From Streptomyces rubradiris (lineage in GTDB: Bacteria > Actinomycetota > Actinomycetes > Streptomycetales > Streptomycetaceae), in the NCBI RefSeq assembly GCF_016860525.1, contig NZ_BNEA01000015.1:62001-126000 (forward strand): a stretch of DNA of 64,000 nucleotides, in the 5' to 3' direction. Both the position numbers and the translations under genes were made by a program. The notes below the pieces were generated by a model that saw only the letters and a list, made by a program, of their open reading frames with translations, did no database searches and was not told the DNA's origin. Positions 53,501 through 61,807 of the stretch are shown in pieces; positions within the stretch are counted from its first letter, which is position 1, and the number at the start of each line of letters is the position of its first letter.

Positions 53501-54192
53501 GCGCGCAGCGCGTTGTCGAGCGGAACGGTGTCGAGCCGCTCCGCGATGGTGCGGCGCAGGGACTGGGTGGTGCGCGGGTTGCGGTAGACGGCCGCGGCGA
53601 CTTGGGCGTCACCGATCGCGACGAGCCGGGCCAGGACCCGGGTGTCGAGCCGGGGATGGCGGGCCAGGGCTGCCCGGGTGCGCATGTCGCCGTGCTCGAC
53701 GACGGCGGCGACGAGGGTGGGTGCCGGCAGGGGCCCGCCGGCGAGCAGTTCCGTCGTCACCCGCTCGGGCAGGGCGGCGAGCGCGGCCGCGGCATGCCGG
53801 GGCTCCGTGTGCTCAAGGAGGAGGCCGAGCGTGCGGTGGACACTGCGGGGTGCGGGCGGACGGAGCGTGTCGTGCGGCTCCGGCGGCAGCGGTGGCGCGG
53901 CGAGCAGCTCGGGCAGGGCTCCGGGGTGCGTGGCCAGCGCGTCGTGCAGCCGGCACCAGCGGGCCGCGTCCCCGCCGAGGTGACGTTCCGTCAACTGCCG
54001 GAAAAAGGCGGCGGCCTCGCCGTCGACTCCGCCCGCGGCGGCGACCTTGGCCGCCACCGACCGCGCGGGCCGCGCCCGTTCCACCACTCGTAGCGCGGCA
54101 CCACTGCGCGGGCCCGAGCCCTCCGCGTCCCGGCCGGCGCCGAGCATTTCGCGCAGCAGCCGCCCTGCCGCCCCCACCTGCGTCTTCGTCAT
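50536..54192 (-). CDS. 1218-residue helical-repeat protein with Pro-rich linker
   Basis: A very large Streptomyces-type protein without a signal or membrane segment. It consists of many Leu/Ala-rich helices carrying Arg and Asp pairs (for example ALARHPRLDTRVLARLVAIG and DAQVAAAVYRNPRTTQSL), resembling HEAT or leucine-rich-variant repeats. In the middle (about 555-625) a proline/serine-rich linker with repeated PPAESRPP-like units separates two helical halves. I see no catalytic motif; a scaffold or ligand-binding role is inferred from the architecture. Start is uncertain: ATG 54192 or 54201, both without a good ribosome binding site. The gene is isolated, and its start region faces the aminotransferase promoter. 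Confidence 0.75.
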   Translation of the reverse strand: MTKTQVGAAGRLLREMLGAGRDAEGSGPRSGAALRVVERARPARSVAAKVAAAGGVDGEAAAFFRQLTERHLGGDAARWCRLHDALATHPGALPELLAAPPLPPEPHDTLRPPAPRSVHRTLGLLLEHTEPRHAAAALAALPERVTTELLAGGPLPAPTLVAAVVEHGDMRTRAALARHPRLDTRVLARLVAIGDAQVAAAVYRNPRTTQSLRRTIAERLDTVPLDNALRAELTAPHGQVPRTWLTPLLGSGDPQLVVPALRWGVRQVAQRYALLRIWERTGPDAVRALLDDPAATAWLSRATVEEVAEALAAPDGDGPRRLRAQGEPYEDPARLPALLATARGTSTLRDLLSEPYAHDLDALAAAHAATPFMPKACEELSRHEAASDAQRRAFRLSVLNEPWRAGGRRAGNTTLPARRLAEEELDDSAAGWAEGMAAAGFLDPVELIGTARPARHALAALVRLTERDLLGTAAVAELRALTQAHLGDREGAWAALDTLLPDHAGTVAELIAEAGKAPDEAIVEPHPPALPRPPAGSHPSAEPRPPAQAVLLSQFEPMVDGAAGLQPPDGPQSPSESHPPAESRPPVPEPSPRRSLHRRDRQHALAALDLLYSLAPDGAPRPKDPEVLRALAEYEPATAPGLATPRWFALACAYHGIPPSEAGFAYGAPSLAQVRARLPETYGSGARHIEHAYVQGVLPADELLTLLPARRLLLLPHDWERLAFADAWRAALARRLRAELGTDPDAWLRLAATVTASEAASEGLTWAQLLQRAQSGEVPAASAGTTIGRAGPATPDEAIRLLERGDHLWAWPEGTLLCLADAEVVDAVLPRLGPAGPWLLAAYLLRHDRTPITVLDRLLADRDPDALRILAAQSRWMERSGAVERLVGLADPEVDLALLRHWNPRPLVHRIVTRSRPGARRPSLGARVLADWRAGHSARPAGGLMWLCSAEPDLVEALLETEGSRLGLGHQLLGCLRLLQYGGADRLARLAARDVLGRSATTVCAKALASADPAAVLRARLDRELTPEKLVRKLRRARHAAHARALIETLPPGEPVDWAALEAAHAQEPLPYWQDIVRLDGVPEDVRLRHAALLPEPGPDGLSGSARLTRERARHGLGDDFHCAPTTQLDGLLTAGLLDGTDLIRLAAPAARILAYLGAAARRTDAPPEATEARALLADLVRSRLGTDPAAWCRVAERLTGLAPEWDPASTAEALLAA

Positions 54193-54309
54193 GGCCGCCA
54201 TGCTAGGAGGCACCACTGACAATCCCGGCCGGTACCGGCACCGGTCTCGTCCACGGGTATCCGGTGACTGGAACCGCGCCGACCCCCGGCGCACTCGACC
54301 TGGGTCGTG

Positions 54310-54600
54310 TCCGTGCCAGGGTCGTCCGCCTGTCGCGACGGCGCCGACGGCATGCCGCGCAGCAGCGGAAGGCATCCCAGGAGCAGCAGGCCCGCCGTGG
54401 CCCAGGGGACTCCTGGGCCCACGCGCCCGGCGAGGACGCCGCCGGGCGCGACGCCGACGGACATGGTTCCCCAGGCGGCGAGGAGGCGCCTCATCCTGCG
54501 GTGGTGCCCCTCCCCCCGGGCGGTCGGCAGGACGGTGGTGCGGCGGATGCTCCGGAAGAGGAAGATTCCCAGGAGCGTCGCAGGTCTGCCCTGTGCCCGC
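54310..54600 (-). pseudogene. MFS transporter C-terminal remnant
   Basis: In the gap between the helical-repeat gene and the aminotransferase, the minus strand encodes membrane-like residues RMRRLLAAWGTMSVGVAPGG and PGVPWATAGLLLLGCLPLL, similar to the last helices of MFS permeases. No start, N-terminal half or intact second half is present, so it is probably a decayed gene. The divergent promoters for both neighbours must also lie in 54193-54623. Confidence 0.4.
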
Positions 54601-54623
54601 CAGGGCGAACGTGAAGGAGTGCC

Positions 54624-55811
54624 GTGCCGGAACCAGTGAACGTGGCCCGTGCCCGCCGAGAGACCCCCGGGTGCGCGAACGTCGTACACCTCAACAACGC
54701 CGGTGCGGCACTCGCCCCGATCCCGGTCCTCGAAGCCGTCGTCGAGCATCTGCGGCTGGAGGCGCGGCTCGGTGGTTACGAGGCCGCGGCGGCCCGGGCC
54801 GCGCGCATCGACGCCGTCTACCCGTCGATCGCCCGCCTGATCGGCTGCCGGCCGCACGAGGTCGCCGTGGTCGAAAGCGCCACAAGGGCCTGGGACATGG
54901 CCTTCTACGCGATGCGTTTCCGGCCCGGCGACCGCATCCTGACCTCCCGCGCCGAGTACGCCAGCAATGTCATCGCCTTTCTGCAGGCGGCCGGCCGCAC
55001 CGGCGCCCGTGTCGAGGTGGTCGAGGACGACGAACACGGCCAACTGTCGGTGGCGGACCTCCAACGACGGCTGGACGACGACGTCAAGCTCGTCGCCGTC
55101 ACCCACGTGCCCACCCAGAGCGGCTTGGTGAACCCCGCGGCCGAGATCGGCCGGCTGACCCGCGCCGCCGGCGTCCCGTACCTGCTCGATGCCTGCCAGT
55201 CCGTGGGGCAACTGCCCGTCGACGTGGGCGAGATCGGCTGCGACATGCTGTCGGCGACCGGGCGCAAGTTCTTGCGCGGACCGCGCGGTACCGGCTTCCT
55301 CTACGTCTCCGACCGGCTCATCGAGAAGCTGGAACCACCCTTCCTCGACTTGCACGCCGCTACGTGGACCGGCCCGCAGACGTACGAAATCCGGTCCGAC
55401 GCCCGGCGGTTCGAGGCCTGGGAGACCAATTGCGCGGCGAAGATCGGCCTCGGTGTCGCTGTGGACTACGCCCTCGGCTGGGGCATCGAAGCGATCGAGG
55501 AACGGGTCACGGCTCTCGCCGCACGGCTGCGGCACCGGCTCGCGCGGATTCCCGGAGTGAGTGTCCAGGACCGTGGCCGGCGTCTGTGCGGCATCGTCAC
55601 ATTCACCGTCGACGGCGTGCCCGCGGCCGAGGTGCGGCAACAGCTCACCGCGGCAGGCGTCAACACCAGCGTGTCGGCGATCGCCTCGGCCCGCTACGAC
55701 CTGGGTGCGCGCGGCCTGCCCGCCGTGGTGCGCGCGTCGGTGCACTACTACAACACCGACGAGGACATCGAGAGACTGTGCCTGGCGCTGGACTCCCTCG
55801 CGGCGGTCTGA
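54624..55811 (+). CDS. class V aminotransferase/cysteine desulfurase-like PLP enzyme
   Basis: A 395-residue fold-type I PLP enzyme. HLNNAGAALAP near the N-terminus, HVPTQSGLVNPAAEI, the phosphate-binding DACQSVGQLPVDV strand and the PLP lysine in SATGRKFLRGPRGTGF place it in class V (NifS/isopenicillin epimerase-like). No active-site cysteine loop of SufS/IscS type is evident, so it is more likely an aminotransferase, lyase or ergothioneine EgtE-like enzyme than a desulfurase. GTG 54624 has AAGGAG 6 bases upstream. It is followed by a bidirectional terminator and converges on the molybdenum-enzyme operon. Confidence 0.85.
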   Translation: MPEPVNVARARRETPGCANVVHLNNAGAALAPIPVLEAVVEHLRLEARLGGYEAAAARAARIDAVYPSIARLIGCRPHEVAVVESATRAWDMAFYAMRFRPGDRILTSRAEYASNVIAFLQAAGRTGARVEVVEDDEHGQLSVADLQRRLDDDVKLVAVTHVPTQSGLVNPAAEIGRLTRAAGVPYLLDACQSVGQLPVDVGEIGCDMLSATGRKFLRGPRGTGFLYVSDRLIEKLEPPFLDLHAATWTGPQTYEIRSDARRFEAWETNCAAKIGLGVAVDYALGWGIEAIEERVTALAARLRHRLARIPGVSVQDRGRRLCGIVTFTVDGVPAAEVRQQLTAAGVNTSVSAIASARYDLGARGLPAVVRASVHYYNTDEDIERLCLALDSLAAV

Positions 55812-55830
55812 GCGCCGTCCGCGTTCCCGG

Positions 55831-55871
55831 GCGGGGTGCCCCTTCCCCGTGCCGAAGTAGGGGCACCCCGC
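55831..55871. terminator. bidirectional 12-bp perfect stem terminator
   Basis: GCGGGGTGCCCC (55831-55842) pairs exactly with GGGGCACCCCGC (55860-55871), with a 17-base loop, between the converging aminotransferase gene and the Moco operon. Confidence 0.85.
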
Positions 55872-55896
55872 CGCTCGTCGTCCCGGCCGGGGGCCG

Positions 55897-57039
55897 TCAG
55901 GCGACCGCCTGCCTCTGGCCCTCTCCCGCCTCGTGATGGATCGGCGTGCTGGAACCGGTCAGGGGCACGCCCGTTCCGCCCCGCCGGGTGGCGACGATCT
56001 CCGCGACGATCGACAGGGCGGTCTCCTCCGGTGTGCGGGCGCCGAGGTCGAGGCCGATCGGTGAGCGCAGCCGGGCCAGTTCGCGTTCGGTCACGCCTTC
56101 GGCCCGCAGCCGCCGGTTGCGGTCCTCGTGCGTACGGCGTGATCCCATCGCGCCCACGAACGCGGCCGGCATCCGCAGGGCCGCCTTCAGCAGGGGCACG
56201 TCGAACTTGGCGTCATGGGTGAGCACGCACAGGACCGTACGGGCGTCGGTCCCGGTGCGCCGCAGGTAGCGGTGCGGCCAGTCGACCACGACCTCGTCGG
56301 CGTCCGGGAAGCGGTCGCGGGTGGCGAAGACGGGGCGGGCGTCGCAGACCGTCACGTGGTAGCCGAGGAACTTCCCGGCCCGGGCCAGCGCGGCCGCGAA
56401 GTCGACAGCGCCGAAGACGATCATGCGCGGGGGCGGCACGTTCGACTCGACCAGCAGCGTCAGGCCGCCGGGGCAGTGCGAGCCGTCCGCCGAGAGGTCC
56501 ACGGTGCCGGTACGGCCCGCCTCCAGCATGGCCCGGGCCTCGGCCGCCGCCGTCCGGTCCAGGTCCGGGTGACCGCCGAGACCACCCTCGGTCCTGCCGT
56601 CGGAGCGGACCGACAGGACCCGCCCGAGGAGTTCGGCGGGGCCGCGGACGACCCGGGCGAGGGCCGCCGGTTCGCTTCGGGCGGCGGCGGACAGAACCGG
56701 GGCGAGGACCGTCCGCACCGGAGCCTGCGCCGCCACCGGCGTGATCAGTACCTCGATCGTTCCGCCGCAGGTCAACCCCACCGCGAAGGCGTCGTCGTCG
56801 CTGTAGCCGAACCGTTCGAGGACGCTCTGTCCGGTCCGCAGCGCCGCACCGCACAGGTCGTACACCGCGCCCTCGACGCAGCCGCCGGAGACCGAGCCGA
56901 TGACGGTGCCCTCGCGGTCGACGGCGAGGGCGGCGCCGACACCGCGCGGCGCGCTGCCGCCGACGGCCACCACGGTGGCGACGGCGAACTCCCGGCCCTC
57001 CTCGATCCACCGGTGCAGTTCGCCTGCCAGGTCAAGCAT
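55897..57039 (-). CDS. XdhC/PaoD-like molybdenum cofactor chaperone
   Basis: A 380-residue XdhC-family protein with the N-terminal SAPRGVGAALAVDREG and SVSGGCVEGAVYD segments (the cysteine being the typical Moco-binding one), the central LTCGGTIEVL and the C-terminal Rossmann-like region DARPVFATRDRFPDADEVV. It loads or sulfurates the molybdenum cofactor for the enzyme encoded just upstream, overlapping that gene by 8 bp (57032-57039). Last gene of the four-gene operon, matching paoD of the E. coli paoABCD set. Confidence 0.9.
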   Translation of the reverse strand: MLDLAGELHRWIEEGREFAVATVVAVGGSAPRGVGAALAVDREGTVIGSVSGGCVEGAVYDLCGAALRTGQSVLERFGYSDDDAFAVGLTCGGTIEVLITPVAAQAPVRTVLAPVLSAAARSEPAALARVVRGPAELLGRVLSVRSDGRTEGGLGGHPDLDRTAAAEARAMLEAGRTGTVDLSADGSHCPGGLTLLVESNVPPPRMIVFGAVDFAAALARAGKFLGYHVTVCDARPVFATRDRFPDADEVVVDWPHRYLRRTGTDARTVLCVLTHDAKFDVPLLKAALRMPAAFVGAMGSRRTHEDRNRRLRAEGVTERELARLRSPIGLDLGARTPEETALSIVAEIVATRRGGTGVPLTGSSTPIHHEAGEGQRQAVA

Positions 57040-59167
57040 CCGGTGCTCCCGCGGCGGCCGCGAGGACGCGGTCCGGCCGGATGGGCAGGCTGCGGTGGCG
57101 TACGCCGGTGGCGTGCCAGACCGCGTTGGCGATGGCGGCGGCGGCGCCGACGACGCCGACCTCGCCGATGCCCTTGATGCCGACCGGATCGTCCGGGTCC
57201 GTGTCCTCGATCCAGCCGACTTCGATGGGGGGCACGTCGGCGTGGGTGGCCACGTGGTAGCCCGCGAGGTCGGCGCCGACGACGCCACCGGAGGCCCGGT
57301 CCCGGGCCGCCTCCTCGTGCAGGGCCATGGAGATGCCCCAGACCATGCCGCCCAGGAGCTGGTTGCGGGCGGTGAGCGGGTTGACGATCCGGCCGGCCGC
57401 GAAGATGCCGAGCATGCGCCGCACCCGCACCTCGCCGGTGGTGGCGTCCACGGCGACCTCGGCGAACTGCGCGCCGTAGGAGTGCCGTTCGGCGGGGCCG
57501 AGGGCTCCGACGGCCTCGGTGGTGTCCGATCGCACGGTGAGGCCCGGTGCGGGGATCTCGGCGCCGAGGGCCAGTCGTTCGCGCAGTTCGCCGGCCGCCG
57601 CCTTGACGGCCCAGGACCAGGAGCGGGTGCCCATGGAGCCGCCGGCGATCATCGCGGGGCCGAAGTCGCTGTCGCCGATGCGCACCCGGATCCGCTCCGG
57701 GGAGACCTGGAGCGCGTCGGCGGCGACCAGGGCGAGGGCGGTACGGGCCCCGGTGCCGATGTCGGCCGCGGCGATCCGGACGGTGAAGGTGCCGTCCGGA
57801 TGCGCGGTCGCGCTCGCGGTCGACGGTGCCGAACCCGCCGGGAAGGAGGCCGCGGCCGTGCCGGTGCCGAGCAGCCAGCGCCCCTCCCGGCGCACTCCGG
57901 GGCGGCTGTCCCGGTCCGCCCAGCCGAACCTGCGGGCGCCCTCGCGGAAGCAGTCGGCCACGTTGCGTCCCGCGAACGGCAGGCCCGACACCGGGCCCGT
58001 TTCGGGTTCGTTGCGCAGACGCAGTTCGATCGGGTCGATCCCGCACTTCTCGGCGAGTTCGTCGAGGGCCGACTCCAGCGCGAACGATCCGGGAGCCTCG
58101 CCCGGGGCGCGCATCCACGTCGGGGTCGGCACGTTGAGCGGCACGGCGTGATTGGCGGTGTGGTGGGCGTCGGCGTCGTACATCACCCGTGCCACCCCGG
58201 CACTCGGTTCGACGAACTCGTACACGGTGGAGGTGCGGCTGACGGAGCGGTGCTCCAGTGCGCGCAGCCGTCCGTCGGCGTCGGCGCCGAGCCGGACGCG
58301 CTGGATGGTGGGGCTGCGGTGGCCGGCCAGCGCGAACATCTGGCGCCGGGTCAGGGCGACGCGCACGGGCCGTTGCAGGACGGTCGCGGCCATCACGGCG
58401 GCCACCTGGTGGGCCCGGACCCCCTTGCTGCCGAAGCCGCCGCCAACGTGTTCGGAGCGTACGCGCACGGAGGCCGGGTCGAGGGAGAAGAGGTTCTGGA
58501 GTTCGCCGGCGACCCAGGTGACGCCCTGGTTGGAGTCGGTCACCTCCAGCCGCCCGTCGTCCCAGCGGGCCGTGGCCGCATGGGGCTCCATGGGGTTGTG
58601 GTGCTCTTCGGGAGTGGTGTATTCGGCGTCCACGACGAAGGCGGAGGAGGCGAGTCGGGCGTCCAGGTCACCTTTCTCCGTCACCGCGGGCATGTGCCCG
58701 TCCACCGGGCGGGCGTCGGGGTGGTCGCTCGTGAACTCGATGTCGTGGGGCTCTTGTTCGTAGTGCACGACGAGTGCTTCGGCGGCCTCCCTCGCCTGCT
58801 CGGAGGTCTCCGCTACGACCAGCGCCACCGGCCAGCCCAGGTGCGGCACCCGGTCGTGCTGGAAGACGGCGCAGGTGGGATCCGGCTTGGCCAGCAGACC
58901 GGTGTAGTCGGTGTTCACGTGCGGGGCGTTGCGGTGGTCCAGTACGGCGAGGACGCCCGGCATGGCGAGGACGGGTTCGGTGTCGAGGGAGAGGATCCGG
59001 CCGCGGGCGATCGTGGACAGCACCAGCCAGCCGTGGGCGAGGCCGGCGAAGGGCACCTCGGCCGCGTAACGGGCCGCTCCGGTGACCTTGTCCCGTCCCT
59101 CGACGCGGGTGTGGCCGGTGCCGACGGACGGCGCGTGTGCGGACGTCGTGGTGGTGGCGGTGGTCAT
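57032..59167 (-). CDS. molybdenum-binding subunit of a PaoC-like aldehyde oxidoreductase
   Basis: A 711-residue xanthine-oxidase-family large subunit. EHVGGGFGSKGVR (Moco-pterin contact), WMRAPGEAPGSFALE and the catalytic-glutamate region GIKGIGEVGVVGA near the C-terminus are intact. The length and the gene order (2Fe-2S, FAD, Moco, chaperone) match the PaoABC/YagTSR group, which oxidises aromatic and other aldehydes, rather than xanthine dehydrogenase. The substrate here is inferred from that group. ATG 59167 overlaps the FAD-subunit stop by 4 bp. Confidence 0.92.
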   Translation of the reverse strand: MTTATTTTSAHAPSVGTGHTRVEGRDKVTGAARYAAEVPFAGLAHGWLVLSTIARGRILSLDTEPVLAMPGVLAVLDHRNAPHVNTDYTGLLAKPDPTCAVFQHDRVPHLGWPVALVVAETSEQAREAAEALVVHYEQEPHDIEFTSDHPDARPVDGHMPAVTEKGDLDARLASSAFVVDAEYTTPEEHHNPMEPHAATARWDDGRLEVTDSNQGVTWVAGELQNLFSLDPASVRVRSEHVGGGFGSKGVRAHQVAAVMAATVLQRPVRVALTRRQMFALAGHRSPTIQRVRLGADADGRLRALEHRSVSRTSTVYEFVEPSAGVARVMYDADAHHTANHAVPLNVPTPTWMRAPGEAPGSFALESALDELAEKCGIDPIELRLRNEPETGPVSGLPFAGRNVADCFREGARRFGWADRDSRPGVRREGRWLLGTGTAAASFPAGSAPSTASATAHPDGTFTVRIAAADIGTGARTALALVAADALQVSPERIRVRIGDSDFGPAMIAGGSMGTRSWSWAVKAAAGELRERLALGAEIPAPGLTVRSDTTEAVGALGPAERHSYGAQFAEVAVDATTGEVRVRRMLGIFAAGRIVNPLTARNQLLGGMVWGISMALHEEAARDRASGGVVGADLAGYHVATHADVPPIEVGWIEDTDPDDPVGIKGIGEVGVVGAAAAIANAVWHATGVRHRSLPIRPDRVLAAAAGAPDA

Positions 59168-60156
59168 CGTGCGGCTTCCTCCGCGAGTTCGGTCAGGACG
59201 GTCACCGTGAGGTTGCGGATCAGGTCCACCTTGTAGCCGTTGCGGGGCAGCGGGCGGGCCGCCGCCAGTTCGGCGTCCGCCGCGGCGGCGTAGGTCTCGG
59301 GGACGGCCGGCGCGCCGGTCAGGACCCGCTCGGCGGCCGAGGCCCGCCACGGCCGGGAGGCGACGGCCCCGAAGGCTAGGCGCGCGTCCCGGACGATGCC
59401 GTCCCGGACGTCGAGCGCGGCGGCGAGGGAGCCGATGGCGAAGGCGTAGGAGGCGCGCTCGCGCACCTTGCGGTAGCGGGAGTTGACGGCGACCGGGTTC
59501 GGCGGCAGCGTGACGCCGGTGATCAGCGCGCCGGCCGGCAGGGCGGTCTCCCGGTGCGGGGTGTCCCCGACGGGCAGGTAGAAGTCGGCGAGCGGCAACT
59601 CCCCCGGCCCGTCCGCCGTTTCGTAGTGGACCACGGCGTCGAAGGCGGTCAGGGCCACGGCCATGTCCGAGGCGTGTACGGCCACGCAGTGGTCGGAGGC
59701 GCCCAGGATCGCGTGGTTGCGGTGCTCGCCCGCGACGGCGGGGCAACCGCTGCCGGGGACACGCTTGTTGCACGGCTGGCTGACGTCGGTGAAGTAGCCG
59801 CAGCGGGTGCGCTGGAGCAGGTTTCCGCCGACCGTGGCCATGTTGCGCAGCTGTCCCGACGCGCCGGCCAGCACGGCCTGGGACAGCGCCGGACAGCTGC
59901 GCCGGACCTCGGGATGGGCGGCCAGGTCGCCGTTGGTGACGGTGGCGCCGATACGCAGTCCGCCCTCGGCCGTCACCTCGATCCGGTCGAGCGGCAGCTC
60001 GCGGATGTCGATGAGCCGTGCGGGACGCTCGACACCCGTTTTCATCAGGTCCACGAGGTTGGTGCCGCCGCCGAGGAAGCGGGTGTCCGGGTCGGCGTCG
60101 AGCAGTGCCACGGCAGCGGCGACGTCGTGCGCCCGCTGATAGCCGAACTCCCTCAT
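59164..60156 (-). CDS. FAD/[4Fe-4S] subunit, PaoB-like
   Basis: A 330-residue CO dehydrogenase/xanthine-type FAD-binding subunit: FLGGGTNLVDLMKTG (FAD contact) and SGQLRNMATVGGNL. It has the cysteine-rich insertion QRTRCGYFTDVSQPCNKRV followed by GSGC and SDHC, characteristic of PaoB-type subunits that carry an extra [4Fe-4S] cluster. That insertion separates it from plain FAD subunits of xanthine dehydrogenases. ATG 60156 overlaps the 2Fe-2S subunit stop by 4 bp. Confidence 0.92.
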   Translation of the reverse strand: MREFGYQRAHDVAAAVALLDADPDTRFLGGGTNLVDLMKTGVERPARLIDIRELPLDRIEVTAEGGLRIGATVTNGDLAAHPEVRRSCPALSQAVLAGASGQLRNMATVGGNLLQRTRCGYFTDVSQPCNKRVPGSGCPAVAGEHRNHAILGASDHCVAVHASDMAVALTAFDAVVHYETADGPGELPLADFYLPVGDTPHRETALPAGALITGVTLPPNPVAVNSRYRKVRERASYAFAIGSLAAALDVRDGIVRDARLAFGAVASRPWRASAAERVLTGAPAVPETYAAAADAELAAARPLPRNGYKVDLIRNLTVTVLTELAEEAAR

Positions 60157-60734
60157 TTCACGGCCTCCTTCGCCCCGCTCGCGGCGTCCTCGCGGCCTTC
60201 GCCGGTGTGGGCTTCCGCCGCGCGGGCCACCGCCTCGACGATCGCCACGTAGGCCCCGCAGCGGCACAGGTTCCCGCTCATCCGCTCCCGGATCTCGTCG
60301 GTGGTCAGGGACGGCGGACCCGCTTGCGGGCGGACGTCCTCGGTGACGGCGCTCGGCCAGCCCGCCGCGTGCTCCTGGATCATCCCGATCGCCGAACAGA
60401 TCTGCCCCGGTGTGCAGTAGCCGCACTGGAAGCCGTCGAGGTCGAGAAAGGCCTGCTGCACGGGGTGCAACCGCTCGCCGTCGGCCACGCCTTCGATGGT
60501 GGTGATCTCCCGGCCCTCGGCCGCGACGGCCAGTTGCAGGCACGCCACGGCCCGGCGCCCGTCCAGCAGGACCGTACAGGCACCGCACTGCCCCTGGTCA
60601 CAGCCCTTCTTGGTACCGGTCAGGTCGAGCCGCTCGCGCAGTGCGTCGAGCAGGGTGGTGCGGTGGTCGACGGGCAGCGTGTGCTTCTCGCCGTTGATCT
60701 TCAAAGTGATGACACTGGACGTCGATAAGGCCAT
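60153..60734 (-). CDS. [2Fe-2S] subunit, PaoA-like
   Basis: A 193-residue iron-sulfur subunit with the plant-type cluster cysteines in KKGCDQGQCGACTVL and VAC, and the C-terminal cluster cysteines in FQCGYCTPGQICSA and GNLCRCGAY. No twin-arginine signal precedes the domain, in contrast with E. coli PaoA, so the complex is probably cytoplasmic. ATG 60734 is the start. It is first of the operon and its upstream region carries two identical palindromes shared with the divergent TetR gene. Confidence 0.92.
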   Translation of the reverse strand: MALSTSSVITLKINGEKHTLPVDHRTTLLDALRERLDLTGTKKGCDQGQCGACTVLLDGRRAVACLQLAVAAEGREITTIEGVADGERLHPVQQAFLDLDGFQCGYCTPGQICSAIGMIQEHAAGWPSAVTEDVRPQAGPPSLTTDEIRERMSGNLCRCGAYVAIVEAVARAAEAHTGEGREDAASGAKEAVK

Positions 60735-60918
60735 GCGCTGCTTCTTTCGCAATTCAGGACAGACGGGTGGGCCGGCAGCCGGCATACAGGCGGCGGGTGG
60801 AACGCGTCGTACGGGCCTGCGCCCGGGGTGGGCGAAGCGAAGGTGTCGGGTGCTGGGGGCCGGACAGTGCGGCCGGCGACTGCCACAGGGCCGTTTCCGC
60901 CGCTATGGTGGACGCGAC

Positions 60919-60962
60919 CGGACAGCTGTCCGCTTGTCTTGAACCTAACGGACAGCTGTCCG
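60919..60962. promoter_or_regulatory. twin palindromic operators between paoA-like and tetR genes
   Basis: CGGACAGCTGTCCG occurs at 60919-60932 and 60949-60962, centres exactly 30 bp apart (about three helical turns), each followed by CTT. They sit in the divergent promoter region upstream of the TetR gene (start 61004) and of the 2Fe-2S gene (60734), and are the natural binding sites of that repressor. Confidence 0.85.
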
Positions 60963-61003
60963 CTTAGCAAGGGCGAGGTTTGGCCACGCCTTGAGGAGGA
61001 CGC

Positions 61004-61582
61004 GTGCCTCACCAGAGGGACTCATGCCGGCGCTCCGACGCCCAGCGCAACCGCGAACGCATCCTGGAAGTGGCACTCGCCGAGCTGTCGCGGTGCGCGG
61101 ACGCCCCGCTGAGCGGGATCGCCAAGAAGGCCGGAGTCGGGCAGGGCACCTTCTACCGCAACTTCCCCAACCGCGAGTCCCTGGTCCTAGAGATCTACCG
61201 CCACGAGATGCAGCAGGTCGCCGACAGTGCCCGGCACCTGCTGGACACCCGCGCGCCCGACGAGGCCCTGCGCGCCTGGATGGACCGGCTGTCCGAGTTC
61301 GCCATGACCAAGGCCGGACTGGCCGACGCGATCCGGCAGGTGACCGGAGCGCCGGGCGGCCCCGCGAAGCCGTCCCCGACGCCCGTGACCCACGCGGCGG
61401 AACTGCTGCTCCGCGCCAACGAGGAAGCGGGCACCATTCGCCCCGGCGTCACCGCGGACGACTTCTTCCTCGCCATAGCCGGCCTGTGGCAGATCGACCC
61501 GCACGACGACTGGCGACCGCGCGCCACGCGGCTTCTCGACCTGGTCATGGACGGACTGCGCACGCGGGCACGCCACCGGTGA
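61004..61582 (+). CDS. TetR-family repressor of the aldehyde oxidoreductase operon
   Basis: A 192-residue TetR regulator. The helix-turn-helix (LSGIAKKAGVGQGTFYRNF, about 36-55) is followed by a helical ligand domain with no clear family resemblance. It is divergent from the PaoABCD-like operon and preceded by two identical operators, so it probably represses both itself and the operon and is released by an aldehyde or related compound. GTG 61004 has GAGGAGG 4-5 bases upstream. This is inference from location, not from ligand motifs. Confidence 0.9.
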   Translation: MPHQRDSCRRSDAQRNRERILEVALAELSRCADAPLSGIAKKAGVGQGTFYRNFPNRESLVLEIYRHEMQQVADSARHLLDTRAPDEALRAWMDRLSEFAMTKAGLADAIRQVTGAPGGPAKPSPTPVTHAAELLLRANEEAGTIRPGVTADDFFLAIAGLWQIDPHDDWRPRATRLLDLVMDGLRTRARHR

Positions 61583-61673
61583 GGCAGCGCGCCGCCGCCT
61601 CCCTCCCGTCCGGGGCGAGGCCGGAGTCACGCGCCACCGGCGATTGGGCCCGACTGTCGCGCCCGAGGACTAG

Positions 61674-61689
61674 TTTGGTCTAGACCAAG
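61674..61689 (+). promoter_or_regulatory. DasR-responsive element (dre)
   Basis: TTTGGTCTAGACCAAG is a perfect palindrome whose core TGGTCTAGACCA matches the Streptomyces dre consensus ACTGGTCTAGACCACT. It lies upstream of TACGCT (61695-61700), a -10 candidate for the LPMO gene. DasR (GntR family) represses chitin-utilisation genes until glucosamine-6-phosphate accumulates. Confidence 0.85.
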
Positions 61690-61807
61690 CAGGGTACGCT
61701 TCCGTCACTGCACATGGTCGCCCCCACGGCCATGGCGCCGTTGCTTGACATGCTCATGTTCGTCTTTGCGTCCGCATCGACGGACACGAACCCCCACAGG
61801 AGTCGTC

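Noticed and set aside
54624..55811. Cysteine desulfurase (SufS/IscS)
   Set aside because: No catalytic cysteine loop is evident and no suf/isc genes are near; only the general class V fold is supported.
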